From the NCBI GenBank assembly GCA_964036665.1, contig OZ038526.1:3782001-3846000 (forward strand): DNA of 64,000 bases, written 5' to 3'. The stretch's first letter is position 1, and every line of letters begins with the position of its first letter. Below the pieces are notes generated by a model that saw only the letters and a program-made list of their open reading frames with translations, was not told the origin of the DNA and searched no databases. Shown piece by piece: positions 33,236-45,314 of this stretch. This DNA comes from Gordius sp. MW1 (taxonomy: Eukaryota; Nematomorpha; Gordioida; Gordea; Gordiidae). A program made the position numbers and the translations under genes.

Positions 33236-36016
33236 TCAACTTCTCGACGAATTGATGTACTTGTTCTGCTGATTGTTGCATTGTTCTTGTGAGAAATAAT
33301 CTCCTGGGAGACTTAAGTTAGTCTCGTATAGCACTTCCGCCTGCGTGCGACCAATGTCTTCCTTGATGGTTGTGCGGATACTTAATAGGACAAAGGGCAG
33401 AACTTCACTCCATTTTGTGTTTCCTGAGGCTTTTAACGAAGCCTTTAACTGCCGGTGGAAACGTTCGACTACCCCGTTCGCGGACAGGTGGTAAGCTGTA
33501 GTTTTGATGTGTTCGCATCCTAAAATATTCGCGAACTCTCTAAAAAGCTGTGACTGAAACTGGGATCCCCTATCTGTGGTAACTGTACTCGGAACCCCAT
33601 AATTTGCCACCCAGTTCTTGATAAATTTGTCCGCGATAACTTCGGCGGATGTTTCTTTAAGTGGTATGGCCATGGGCCATCTCGAGAAACGGTCAACTGC
33701 CGTTAGCATGTGAGTGAACCCGTTGGAGGGTGGTAATGGTCCTACTACATCCAAGTGGACATGAGCGAATCTGGCATCGGGTTGTTTAAAAGTACCTGGT
33801 TTCGTAATGGTGTGTCGGTGTACTTTACAACGTTGACATCTTAGGCATGTTCTTGCCCAGTTAGTGACGTCCTTGTTGATAGATGGCCAGACTACGCGAC
33901 TAGTGATGAGCTTTAAGGTGGTTCGAACTCCTGGGTGTGATAACGAGTGAAAATGGTCAAAAACTGTTCTCCTCAGTGCGTCAGGTATGACCGGTCGAGG
34001 TTTAGTAGTCGACAAATCGCAAAGGATTTTGTTATCTGACCCTGGGATGGGTAATACTTGTAGTTTTAATGAAGTAGTATCTTCTAAACCTTCCAAAGAC
34101 TTGTCGTTTTTCTGGTGCTTGCTAATGTCGTCTAATTCTGGCATTTTTGGAAGATTTACCGCGTCTACTCCTATCCGAGTTAGAGCATCTGCTACTGTGT
34201 TTCCTTCGCCTTTAATGAAGCGAATGTCAGTGGTATATTGTGAAATTAGGTCGAACTGTCGTATCTCTCTCGGAGAGTACTTATCAGGCTTAGCGTCAAA
34301 GGCGTATATGAGTGGTTTGTGGTCGGTGTACACGGTAAATATTCGGCCTTCCAGGATATGTCGAAAATGCTTGATTGCTAGGTAAATGGCGAGAAGCTCA
34401 CGACCAAATGTACTGTATCGAGATTGTGTTGGCTGAAGTTTAGTAGAGAAAAACGCTATTGGTGTAGCCTCTCCGGCCATTGTTTGTTGTAATACCGCAC
34501 CGACTGCTGAATTAGAGGCGTCTGTTGTTAGTGTAATTTGGGTTTCTGGACTGGTATTCAAAAAATTTAGCTTGGTAAAATTGATTAGAGCGGATTTTGC
34601 TGTGTCGAAAGCTTCTTCCTGAAGTTTGTTGAACGCTATGGATTTTTGCGGATTCTTTAGTATGTCTGTCAACGGATTTAGGGTTTTAGCAATATTGGGC
34701 AGAAATCTTCGATAGAAGTTGATTATGCCTAAGAATCTTCGGAGTTGTTTACATGAAACTGGCGTTGCAAAGTTTTTAATAGCCTCAATCTTCTCTGGTA
34801 AAGGAATAATACCTGCGGCCGAAACTTTGTGACCCAGGAACTCTAATTCTCGCACTCCAAATTGACATTTTGCAGGGTTGATCCTGAGGTCGTACTTTTG
34901 GAGTCGTTGCAAGACGGTCTTTAGATGTACCTCGTGTTCCCCTTCTGAGCCGCTTGCTATAAGTACATCGTCGATGTACGCGTAGGCGTAATTCAGTCCT
35001 CGCAAAACTTCGTCTATGAATCTTTGGAACGTTTGGGCTGCATTTTTTAGACCAAACGGCATCCTCGTGAATTCGTAAAGACCGAATGGTGTCGTCACGG
35101 CTGTTTTACAGATGTTGTCCGGCGCTACGATGTGATGGTAGGCTCTAACTAAATCCAGCTTGGAAAAAATTGCTTTTCCGTGAAGGTTAGCTGTGAAGTC
35201 GTGAATGTGAGGAATTGGGTAACTGTCTGGTACGGTGACTTTGTTCAAGGCTCTATAATCTCCACACGGACGCCAGTCACCTGATTTTTTAGCAGCCAAA
35301 TGTATTGGTGCCGCCCAGTTGCTTTTAGATTTCCTTATGATTCCCAGTTCCAACATATATTCAAATTCTTTCTTAGCAACATTAAGTTTTTCAGCAGTAA
35401 GTCGCCTTGGACGTGCGTATTGTGCCGGCCCTTTTGTTGCTATGTGGTGAAAGATGTCGTTGGTTGAAATTTGTTGGGTAAAATTTAAAGGAGTTAGGAG
35501 TGATGGAAAGTTGTTGATCACAGATTTTAACTTAGAGTCCTGACTCGAAAGAGCTATGCGGATTCCTAACGTTTGATGATGGGTGGAAATTCCTTTTGAA
35601 GTTACGTGAGTCAGACCATCAATTAATCGCTGGTTTTTGACATCTACGATGATGTTGTATTGGTGCAAGAGGTCGGCTCCAATGATAGGGGTGTGTACCT
35701 CGGCGATCAGAAACAACCACTGTATTGGGCGTCTCAGACCTAGATTGATGGACAACATCTTTTGTCCATAGGTAGAGATACTGCTTTTATTGGCCGCCTG
35801 CAATACTGGACCATTTGGTACCTTAGGTGAATTGACGGGTCTTGGAATGATGGACACGTCAGCTCCTGTATCAATCAAAAATTTATGTCCTGACGTACGA
35901 TCAATGATGTAGAATAGGCGACTTGGTTTATGACCGTTTCCGGAAGTCGCCTGAATGGAAAGGTCAGTTAGTTTTTTGACTGGGAGTTTGGGGTAAATGC
36001 ACATGGTTGTGTGCAT
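33236..36016 (-). CDS. Gypsy element 2 pol polyprotein (protease-RT-RNase H-integrase)
   Basis: A single open frame of 926 codons. Order: protease ([15 protein letters not shown], residues about 48-62), RT ([42 protein letters not shown], active site [11 protein letters not shown]), RNase H ([31 protein letters not shown]), and integrase with an HHCC region ([11 protein letters not shown]...CLRCQRC), core Asp in [12 protein letters not shown], Asp in [10 protein letters not shown] and Glu in NGVVERFH. The long intact frame suggests a fairly recent copy, but no gag ORF or LTR is seen upstream (36017-36150), so the 5' part is missing. It lies on the opposite strand right beside element 1 and is a different lineage (DTGA/YIDD versus DSGA/YLDD). 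Confidence 0.95.
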   Translation of the reverse strand: MHTTMCIYPKLPVKKLTDLSIQATSGNGHKPSRLFYIIDRTSGHKFLIDTGADVSIIPRPVNSPKVPNGPVLQAANKSSISTYGQKMLSINLGLRRPIQWLFLIAEVHTPIIGADLLHQYNIIVDVKNQRLIDGLTHVTSKGISTHHQTLGIRIALSSQDSKLKSVINNFPSLLTPLNFTQQISTNDIFHHIATKGPAQYARPRRLTAEKLNVAKKEFEYMLELGIIRKSKSNWAAPIHLAAKKSGDWRPCGDYRALNKVTVPDSYPIPHIHDFTANLHGKAIFSKLDLVRAYHHIVAPDNICKTAVTTPFGLYEFTRMPFGLKNAAQTFQRFIDEVLRGLNYAYAYIDDVLIASGSEGEHEVHLKTVLQRLQKYDLRINPAKCQFGVRELEFLGHKVSAAGIIPLPEKIEAIKNFATPVSCKQLRRFLGIINFYRRFLPNIAKTLNPLTDILKNPQKSIAFNKLQEEAFDTAKSALINFTKLNFLNTSPETQITLTTDASNSAVGAVLQQTMAGEATPIAFFSTKLQPTQSRYSTFGRELLAIYLAIKHFRHILEGRIFTVYTDHKPLIYAFDAKPDKYSPREIRQFDLISQYTTDIRFIKGEGNTVADALTRIGVDAVNLPKMPELDDISKHQKNDKSLEGLEDTTSLKLQVLPIPGSDNKILCDLSTTKPRPVIPDALRRTVFDHFHSLSHPGVRTTLKLITSRVVWPSINKDVTNWARTCLRCQRCKVHRHTITKPGTFKQPDARFAHVHLDVVGPLPPSNGFTHMLTAVDRFSRWPMAIPLKETSAEVIADKFIKNWVANYGVPSTVTTDRGSQFQSQLFREFANILGCEHIKTTAYHLSANGVVERFHRQLKASLKASGNTKWSEVLPFVLLSIRTTIKEDIGRTQAEVLYETNLSLPGDYFSQEQCNNQQNKYINSSRS

Positions 36017-38129
36017 TTTTGAGCGTTACCCTTGAACTTGTGGTGATACCAACAAATTTCTTCCCGACGGTGTCTTGAGATTATATAAGTGTTATACTAT
36101 TGTTTTGTATTGAACATATACACACTTACTTGATTAAATGTAGGTGTAAGACCCTCATTATTTTGATTTTAAGATGCAAGATATGTTTATTCTAATACTT
36201 CCTTAATTTTAGAATTTTAGCTTGCCTGCATCCGCTTTTAAATTTTTAAGAATTTGAAAAAAAATACTACTTTGTGATGTTATAATCTCATCTTGCCAAG
36301 GTCTCGAAGAAAAATATCGTCTCATCTCGGGAGCTATGAGATACTAAAAATCGTCACGTATCGAATAATATAACTATTATTGCATTAAGAACATAGGAGT
36401 TAGACACCATTTTATACATAAAATCATTTGCCTAATCCATTTTATAATAATTTTGCATAACAAAATTATTTACTTATTTTATTAAAGAAATGCTAAGTCG
36501 TGGAATTAATTTTTCTAAGGTAGGAATTACTGTATTATAATTTTATTCGGACTTTTTGGAGATGTAGCAATATACCAATAATTGGATTGGTATATTCTTA
36601 AAATATATAATTTTTGGACAGCATCTATTAATAAAAGGGGGAGAGGGTTTCAATTTTTTGTAGATGATATGGATATATGTTTGTATTTATTTTTCCAGGG
36701 AATTCTATTTTTAATTGAGTTTTGGAGTTTTGTCCAACTCACCGACGTTCTCCTTGAGTAGCTTGCTCCATCTCAGTATGAACAATACAACGGGTCTATT
36801 GAAATAAGTGGAGGGGGGATATTAATATATATATATTCTGTGTTTGGATCAATCTTTAACATGGATTTTTATTTTTTTTTGGGGGGGGGGGGATTTAGTA
36901 CATAGAATTGATGCTAAGAAATGACTAATGATCGCCACAGCGAGCGAGTTTTGGTAAAACCCCAGAACCTGTAAATAAAACCTATTCAATAATGACCCCA
37001 ATGATAATTATCAACTTTAATTAAAATCGAATGTTTAAATTCTGTTGAGAGAAAAGGAATTTTCGGAGTCATAGATCGCCATAGAGTGTTATCTCTAGAA
37101 CCCTGCAAAATTGATCTTCATAGCCCCAAACCCATAGTTCTAGAATTTAATTTGTCTGAACCCAAATGAGCTCAAATTTTTTTTTATTTTTGACCCACCC
37201 GAGCTTCACTTTTTTAAATCGCAATGGGCACATTTTTAACATAAAATATATTTAACCTTATAACTAATGAATTAGTTGAAGAATTAGGCATAATATTTAT
37301 CTTGCAAATTTTTCAATTATTATTTTTTGAATTATTTTATACGTTTGAAGTTTAAAAAATTGCTGTCAACAAGTGATGTTTGTAATTTTATCTCCAGCTC
37401 TAAATATAGAGATCAGTTTCTCCTACTCTTTATAAATCCATCCTTAACACTCTTTAGCAACAAATATAATTGATTGATAGTATATTATTCTATTTATTCC
37501 AATAGCTATATAATTAAAATTAAGAATAACTAATTACAATCGTTAGGAGGGGAATATTAACTCATGAGCAGCGTAAGAGCTTTTTAATTCTTATAAGGTT
37601 GGATTAAATTAAAACATATTTAAAATAATATATGACCTAGGGGTTGCTTTGGGCCGCGCTCAGGCCAAGTTGGGCCGCCCGTGGAGGCGTAATTATCGCT
37701 TCATTTCTAAATCAAAGATCTTATCCAATCTTAGTGGTTTAAAGTCATTTGTTATATTTTTACTGTCAATCCTTAATAATATATATCTTTGTATAAAACT
37801 GTGGGGTTGGATTGATAGTACTTCGTTTTAGATATGCGGTGGAAATCATTTGATGTATTTTGTTGGATAAAAGCGGTGGGGTTGGTTCATAGACTAATAA
37901 AACCATATACTGCCGAACAGCTGATTTTTACTATTAAAATTATTCAGACACTAAAATAGCTGCCATTTTGTAGGAAAAACTCAACAACAGGTATATTTAT
38001 ACTTCTCCACGATATAATATTGAAAAAAATAAATAAGATTAAAAGCTTAATTTATAAATTAAAAAAAATGAGTAAATTAGAACAGTAAATTATGCTGAAT
38101 ACTATCTTTTGGCTACAATTTCCCACAAA
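36017..38129. other. AT-rich non-coding stretch
   Basis: No supported gene. 36290-36360 carries CTCGTCTCG-like transposon motifs shared with 3168 and 6660-6800. 37650-37690 is a short G/C-rich patch (GGGCCGC...GGGCCGCCC) of unknown origin. Confidence 0.4.
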
Positions 38130-38249
38130 ATGGCGCTTGCTAGATTTGCTGAAAAATTATCAGCTATTCGGCAGCGGGCAGTCTATGGTTTTATTTTGTA
38201 CCCATACGCTGCTTATATGCGTGTATTTTATCACGTCGACTTATCTTAA
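38130..38249 (+). CDS. Small ORF (39 aa) immediately upstream of BET1
   Basis: An ATG frame of 39 codons, MALARFAEKLSAIRQRAV... with a hydrophobic, Tyr-rich middle (YGFILYPYAAYMRVF), ending only 5 nt before the BET1 start codon. It may be an upstream ORF, a separate small membrane protein, or the first part of a spliced product. I recognise no family and the call is tentative. Confidence 0.35.
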   Translation: MALARFAEKLSAIRQRAVYGFILYPYAAYMRVFYHVDLS

Positions 38250-38254
38250 ATTGT

Positions 38255-38681
38255 ATGAGAAGATCCAGATTAGGTAAATTTTAATTTATCATCATAATTT
38301 TGTAGATCAATTTAATAATAACCAGGTGAGTCATGAGCAAATTAATGATGATTTATCTGAAGAGCTAAGTAACAAGGTTTCGGCTTTAAAATCTGTAAAT
38401 TTAAAAAATGTTTTATATACAATTTTATCAAAGCTTTCAATCGAAATTGGTTCAGAGCTCAAATATCAAAATTCGTTAATTCCGGACATGGTATTTATTT
38501 TAACATCGATTTTATTTTAAATTAGCACAATACTTTTGAATCATCAACTGGATTTTTACAATCATCAATGAAACGTTTAAGCAACATTTCTAAAATGGGT
38601 TCTCACAAATTTATTTTGTACTTAATTTTATATTGTTTTATAATACTATTTATTTTATATTTATATATAAAATTAAAATAA
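38255..38681 (+). CDS. BET1: BET1 Qc-type SNARE of ER-Golgi transport
   Basis: Four tiny exons: 38255-38273, 38306-38394, 38434-38490 and 38526-38681, with introns of 32, 39 and 35 nt. The protein begins MRRSRLDQF (animal BET1 proteins commonly begin MRR). The SNARE helix contains INDDLSEELSNKVSALKS and LSIEIGSELKYQN, then the hallmark STGFLQSSMKRL and a C-terminal membrane anchor (FILYLILYCFIILFILYLYI) ending KLK. The total of 106 residues is close to the usual ~118. It is expected to sit on ER-Golgi vesicles in the complex with syntaxin 5, membrin and Sec22. The start was chosen because only the MRR exon gives the correct phase into exon 2. Confidence 0.93.
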
Positions 38682-39857
38682 ATTATTCTACTAAATGGCT
38701 TCTTGTATTATTAGTATTAAATTTTTAACTACCTTCAACTTTTTGAGTGGCCAAGTAATTTAAATATAGTTTTGTTTAATAAAATTTAAATTGCATTTAA
38801 AATTATAAATCATGTATTAATATTAAATATAAGTTAATATATGATTGTGACTACATGTGTTAACAAAATTTTGTATTTAATATGCTTAAGTGCAATAAAT
38901 AAAATAAACTCGTGAGTGTATATTATTATTAAGTAACTTTATCTCTTTATTGTAAATTTTACATAGTAGGGAATACTTAAAATTATTTTTGAATCAACAT
39001 GCCAATTTTTAATGATCTATGGAAATTTTAAATAAGGCATCAACCAAGCTTAAATTTTTAAATGAAAAAAATTCAAATTTTTTTTTTAATTATGTCAACT
39101 AAATTCCTAGTAAAATGAGCACAAGTTAATTTTTTAATATAAGATAAATCAAGTTTTTAGACTTTATGAAATTGCAAGAGATATATAGCTTTGCAATATT
39201 TGTAAATATAGCAGGGCATTAATTTAACAATTGTATGAACATTTTTTTGATTAAAAAACATTTTTTTAATCTTGAATTTGTAAAATTCAATGGATTTTAC
39301 AATTAATTTACAGTAAATTTAAAAGTTATCTAGAAAGTTTAATGATGTCTTTGAAAATTTATAAGGGCTGCAAAGCAAGTTTCTTGTTTAAATCTATAAA
39401 TGAAAAAATAAAGTAAACTAAGTTGGGTAAAGCAATAAATGCCTAATTTTGTAGGATCAAATAACGAATTGCTTTTTAGCAGATGGCCTTAGTAAATTCC
39501 TAATATTAATTTAAAAAGGGGCGGGGGGCAGGGGTAATTGTGTACATACTTAAAGATTAAAAAAAAATTATCTAGATTTACAAATACAAAAGTTACGGCT
39601 TAGTACATATTTAAAATTTTATTACATGAAATTGTGAAGAACTCTCAAGTTTAAATTTGTATACAAATATTGTAATTTTCTTAGGCAAGTTGTGACCTTT
39701 TTTGCTTCAAGCTTTTAAAACTAAGCGCGTCGTAGTTATAATTCTGGGTCCTTTTGAAGTTATTTTTTATATAATATATTCCGCTATATAAAATCCATGA
39801 TCTTACCAAACGGCTTAAATATAATAAAGTTTTTCCACATTCCTTTAATAAATCGGT
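38682..39857. other. Very AT-rich non-coding stretch
   Basis: Downstream of BET1. No coding or repeat signal seen beyond A/T runs and a small G-run near 39520. Confidence 0.45.
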
Positions 39858-40640
39858 TTGGTTACGACGTTTTTAAGCAATCGAATTACATATTGTCTTA
39901 ATTGTCTCATTTTTTGTCGTTTAATTGTCTTTTCCTTATACTCATTTCGATTTATTGTAAATGCAATTATTGTAAAAAATCCGGATATTGGAACGTCCAC
40001 CCTATGTCTGTTTGTCGCACTTGGTGGTCATACCCAGGGGTTTGTCCCGAACCCGAACCGGGTAAAACCCAATGTTTTAGAGCGAACCCAAACCCGAACC
40101 CATTTTTAAAAATACCCTCAAAACCCGAACCCGATAACAAAAAAGGGTTCGGGTTCGGGTTTTTAATTCAAAAATATATTGTGAATTGATTATCTCAGTT
40201 TTCTCTACCATGACAATGTAACGAGAAGCATACGATTGTAATTTCAACATTTTTATGTTTCCGGCATTTTTCATTCATTAATCGATACTAATTATCTCAA
40301 GAATTATTTGTAAGTATTATATATATAAATGATACAATACAATTTCTTGAACCCGAACCCGAACCCAATTCCTTAAACCGAACACGAACCCGATTTTATT
40401 TTGGGCGGGTTCAAACCCCTGGTCATACCCTCTAGGTGATTAGTTGAGGTGGTAACATTCGGCTTTATAGTCTTGATAGCCATGTTGACGGTATTGTGTA
40501 TTTTCTATCCGTTTGAAAGAGATCGCCGTTTCATTATAAAAACAATTGCACTGTTTTCTTCATTTATGTCTGTGATGCCTAAATATTTTGCTGAAAATGT
40601 ATCGGCTGCTGAATATCGCGTTGCGGAATCTACATTTTAA
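39858..40640 (+). CDS. Probable membrane-protein exons interrupted by a MITE-bearing intron (uncertain)
   Basis: Two open segments in compatible phase. 39858 to about 40005 is hydrophobic (FCRLIVFSLYSFRFIVNAII). 40444-40640 encodes another membrane segment (FGFIVLIAMLTVLCIFYPF) followed by RRFIIKTIALFSSFMSVMPK and a stop. The tail distantly recalls ORMDL-type proteins (…TVSLMSVLIPK) but not enough to name it. The intron between them holds the 387-bp MITE. The 5' end of the gene is not resolved. Confidence 0.4.
40035..40421. mobile_element. hAT MITE with CAGGGGTTTG ends
   Basis: Perfect inverted ends CAGGGGTTTG...CAAACCCCTG and a perfect 8-bp duplication GTCATACC (40027-40034, 40422-40429). 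Subterminal ACCCGAACCCGAACC repeats occur on both sides of an AT-rich core, similar in style to the element at 3661-4695. No ORF. Confidence 0.95.
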
Positions 40641-41106
40641 TGTATTTCGCCCTTTTAGAATGAACATTGTTGCTTTCTCAATATCTTATCCATCTTTTAT
40701 ATTAAATAAAATTATTTCGAATTTTAAAATTTGTTATTAGAGCAAGAAACACAATATAAAATTTATAACGTGAACTAATAAATAATAATCCAGGCACCCA
40801 AGACCGCGCTAAACGTAGCTGAATAATGCGCTGAGCGGGAAGGGATTATATCAAAGGATGATTCAGGTCAAAAGTATAATATCTTCCCCCTAAAAAGTTT
40901 TATGCTCAAAACAAAATTTTGTGCGAGGTTTTGTAAGAGGCAAATGCTTTTTGGGCTCATGACGAAGAGCTTTTTTGAATCTTTATAATGTTCATATCAC
41001 AACTCACAGCCAATGTTGTTGAATTGTTTAATGTCAAAACAAAAATATGATTGTGTCTATTCTTATTTAATAGTCCTTGATCTTCTTCTTTATCAATTAT
41101 CTGGTG
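40641..41106. other. Non-coding stretch
   Basis: No gene or defined repeat seen between the membrane-protein exon and the next MITE. Confidence 0.4.
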
Positions 41107-41273
41107 CAAGGGGGTAGCCAGGTTTAGGATTAGGGGGGGGGGAGCAAAACGTTTAAAAGTTCAATTAGAGGGGGGCAAAACATAAAATTTTTTAATTTTT
41201 CAAAGTTTTTGCATTGAAAATTTTTTTGCGTTATTTGGGGGGGGGGAAGCCGCCCCCCCTGGCTACGCCCATA
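41107..41273. mobile_element. CATGGGCGTAGCC-family MITE, copy 7
   Basis: Ends CAAGGGGGTAGCCAGG and CTGGCTACGCCCATA. Flanks ATCTGGTG and ATCTGGTC agree at 7 of 8 bases. Inside are the G-run, AGAGGGGGGCAAAACATAAA and C-run typical of the family. Confidence 0.88.
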
Positions 41274-41339
41274 ATCTGGTCTCACAGTCATGGGGTTTGT
41301 TTTGATTAATGAGTTCTTTCATCTTAATCGGTTACGTGC

Positions 41340-44300
41340 CATATCATGATTTAACTTTTTAGTTTTCATAACTTTGTACACTTGTCCTTTCCACGTGAAT
41401 CGAGGTCGCTTCCTCTCTTCCACGGTACCTCCATGTCCAGTACTTTTCGATTTACATCATTCGTCTCCTTTTTTAGTATATGCCCATACCACTTTAGCTG
41501 ATTTTCGTTAAGCAAGTCCGCCATAGGTTGAACATCCCTTTTTGATCTGAAAAAGTGATTAGTGGTAGGGTCGAGCTTAATATACACAAAACTTCACAGT
41601 ATTATTATCATCTTTTGGCTTGTAATAGCTTTCCTTCAGTGGTGTTTAATGCCCATGTCACTTCCATAGAATAACACCGTCTTACGATGGATTTGTTGAC
41701 TTTGCTCATATATTCGCAATTTCTTGTGGCACATTTCACCGGATATATTTTGCTATTTGAGCCATCCTTTTTAAATTCGAGCATTAACTTCTGTTGCGCA
41801 ACCTCCCTCTTGATAATTTGAAGAAGATAATAAATACCCCATTGAGGAGTGCCGCGATGTAGCATCGAGCCGAGGTATGTAAACATGTCTACTTTTGAAT
41901 ACTTTAGATGGTTATCTAGCGATGAAGTCTCTGTAACGCTCATCTCCATTTATATCGTTTATCGATCGTTGATCTTTAAACCATATCCAGCTAAGCGCCT
42001 GTCCATTTTTCGGCTTCTTCAAATATTTTTCCATTTGTCTCGTCGCATAGTATTATATCAGCGGCATAAAGCATACGTCAGGGCAGCAGCTTCTGAATGT
42101 CTCTCGTTATCGTGCCCATAATTATATTATATAAAAGGGCTTAGATCAGATCTCCAATTTTAAACCGAAAAGGTTTAAACAGTCTCAAACTGTCGCCCTA
42201 ATACACGAATTTGAGGCATCCTAAATATTTTTCATTAGCCCTATATATGCGTCAGGGATATTTTGCTTTCTAGAGCACATCATTTGTCTTAGTGCTAAGA
42301 TTGGGTCGATAGTGGATATGCCTGCCACTCCGAATTGGTTAACCGATATTTCCACCTCATTTTTCAGCCTTGTTCCTAACATTTCTTCTATAAGCTTTAA
42401 GCAGTGGCAAGTAAGCTTGATGCATCTGTAATTGCCACACTCTCGAGGCTCTCATTTGCTTTTATATAAGGGTCTAATCGTGCATAATTTCCATTGATTA
42501 GGAATTCGCTCTTCTACCAATATCTTGTTAAAGAGGCTCGTCATGGCCGTGATTCCTTCTTCACGGCTTCCGAGCAATCCTTCCATAAATAGTTCGGGCC
42601 ATTAGCTTTGCCTTTTGCATTTAATTTATTTTTGTCCTAACTTCATTCTTCCTGAAAGAGTTCCACCAATGTTTGGCTCAATATTGGGAAGGGAATCTTT
42701 GTCATTTGCAATATTCATAAGTTCCTTAAAATATCCTTTCCATCACTTCCTTCGGCTTGAATAAGGTTTGACCCTTCTCGTTTTTGACTATTTTAAGAAA
42801 TCCCTCATTACGACCTTTTTCTTCCATATCTTGGCCAATTTATTAAGCCTATCGTCCCCTTTAAGGTCCAATTTGCTTGCCATCTCCTGTGTACGCGGCC
42901 TTCGCTATTGCAACGGTTTTTTCCGCGGCTCTCTTTGCCTCCCTATACTCTTGATAATCCGCCGACTATTTTGATTTATGCCACCGCCTTTATAGATTTT
43001 TGTTCCTTTTGATGAAATCCCTAACCGATTGATCCCACCACCATAGTTCCCTATTCATAGATTTGCCACCTTTGGTCTATCCTTGAACCCGAATCCTGTT
43101 TCCTTTATGTCCTTAATTAGCGTCTCTCAATCTTCGTCTATGTACCTTTGCAAGTTCCTTGATCCAAGAGTGAGAAGGCGTTTTGATGGTATTTTCGTTC
43201 GTCTACGTATCCCCTAGAATTTAGTAGAATTCGAAACCTTTTTATTTCGAAATACTTTTTCAAAATCCATCACAAGTAGGTGATGTTATCTGGCGCTTTC
43301 TTCTCCCGAAATTACTTTGAAATCCTCGATACTTCCTAAGTCCTTTCGCCGAATGAGCATATAGTCAATTTGACTAAAATTCTTCCCATATCTAGAAATC
43401 ATACTATGATCTTCGCATTTTTGATTAGAGTTAGCGACAGCCATGTCATATGCTTGGGATACTTGAGAAGTTTTTGCCCTTCTTTGTTCTTCATACCATG
43501 CCCATAGCCTCCATGATTGCATTCATAACCGAGGCAATCTTTCCCTAAGTGAGCGTTGAAATCCGCCCCAATAATTAGCATTTCTTCCTGTCCTATTCCT
43601 TGTATTTCCTTTCCCAATTATCGTATCCCTTGATACGTGGATATTCCCCATGTTCCCTTAACCCCTCGTAAAACAGTGTATCTCAGTCGATTAATTACAA
43701 CATTTATTGTTAGATTTCTTAACATTTTCGGATCTTTTGATCTTATATCTTATACGAGAAGTACATCTGCCTATCAGAGGCATATTCACTAAGTAACCCC
43801 TTTTCCTGTAACCTGAAGTTTATAGTAATACTTTTACTTTCTATTTAATTTCAATACGTGTGTTACTTTACCCCCCCCCCACACGCGCTTATACGTATTT
43901 GTTATTTCTTCTCCATTGATCAACTTGAATACGCATCATTGAACTTGATAACGCGTTTCGATTTCTTTTTTAATTCTTGTGTGATTTAATTCATTATTTT
44001 AAATCTCGGATTTGATTATGAATAAAATATATATAAAGGATCTAAAGAAAGAATTAAATAGTCCCCCTTTGAGAGGGGGACATGGTTTATCCCTTTACGG
44101 CCCAATATAGTTTATCCTTTTAGGGCCCAATATATCCCCCTATCTTTCCTTTCAATTCGCCCAAATATTTATTCCTATTCTTCATATCTTAAACCCCATT
44201 CTGAACAAATATAATAGGAATTTCATCATCTTATTTAAAAATAGAAAACCAATGAAGCGAAGAATTTGTCTTTCTTAGATTCCATACATCCAATTTTGCA

Positions 44301-44830
44301 AGCATAGGCGTACATAACGGTGAAGAGGCCTCCTTGATTAATCTTCATCCACATTAACCTGTCTGCTTGACTTCCACCACCTTGTCCTTGAACAATTCCC
44401 ATGGAACAATACCGACCCCGTTTATACAATATGGTAATTCACTATCGAATAGCTAGTATCCTTCTCCTAACACCCAGGCTATGGTTCCATTACACCTCGT
44501 CTCGTGTAGGCAGGCGATGTGTACCTTTTTATTTTAGCATTTGCGCGACCTCGATGCTCTTTCCCGTCAACGTTCCCACATTCCAACACGTTATTCGCAT
44601 TTTCTTCACAGATAATTTCCCTAACCGCCTTTGTTGTAAATCAGGGAATAACCCTAGTGACCTATTCACATTGCATGGACCGGACATGCATTGCGCGCCG
44701 TTTGTGGAAGATGCCTTAGCTTTCTATTACAAATTTTGTTTAGATACTATAATGATTTTGGAGTTGGTTTTTACAGCCGATTTCCGACCTGACGCCAGCA
44801 CTTTTTGCACACGGACTTGGGGCCGTATAT
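41340..44830 (-). mobile_element. Degenerate RTE-like non-LTR retrotransposon
   Basis: Fragments in order on the minus strand: an endonuclease start with WNVGTLTGKS (about 44590), endonuclease body with IIGADFNAHLG (43560) and QIDYMLIRRKDLG (43360), scattered RT remains through 42-43 kb, the RT thumb-type block FTYLGSMLHRG (41880), and the C-terminal LKWYGHILKK...DMEVPWKRG (41500-41400). These are the landmarks of RTE-type LINEs with an apurinic-like endonuclease. Many stops and frameshifts mean it is an old, dead copy of nearly full length. Confidence 0.8.
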
Positions 44831-45314
44831 AATATTATTTATATTATCCTATAGACCATCTGTTAATCTACAAGATCATAATTTTTTTGTTTCACTTCTA
44901 CTTTTAGTCTTATGCACATTTATCTGATCCCCCTCCACGCTTCAAGAATCCTCTGAGTAAATCTAGGAAAGTACACTCTCTTTATCATTTACTTTTCTAT
45001 CTTTCTCTTTCTCCTTCCCTTTTACTCCAGTTCCAATATGTAGCCAAGCACGCTGAAGGGGTGTGAGTGGAGGAGATTGAGAGATAGTAAGGGGATGGAG
45101 GGGGTAAACCTCACTTATCACAAAATCAGGACAACCAAGGAAAAAAATTCATATTATTATTAAGCCAAAATTTTATTAGAAATATTAATTTGATTGGGGG
45201 ATGTATTTCTTGTAGACTTGTGTTAATATTTCAAAGTGGCTCTTGTTTGTACTATTAAGTCTTGTAGCGATATCATCCACTATCGCGTTATCACACGTTT
45301 CGATAAATTTAAAA
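44831..45314. other. Upstream region of SSR4
   Basis: Contains a pyrimidine-rich stretch (44985-45030) and a purine-rich stretch (45055-45105). No gene or defined promoter motif can be supported. Confidence 0.35.

Noticed and set aside
37649-37831. 60-codon plus-strand frame starting in a GC-rich patch
   Set aside because: No motif, no splice signals, and its first part overlaps a palindromic GGGCCGC patch that looks like repeat debris.
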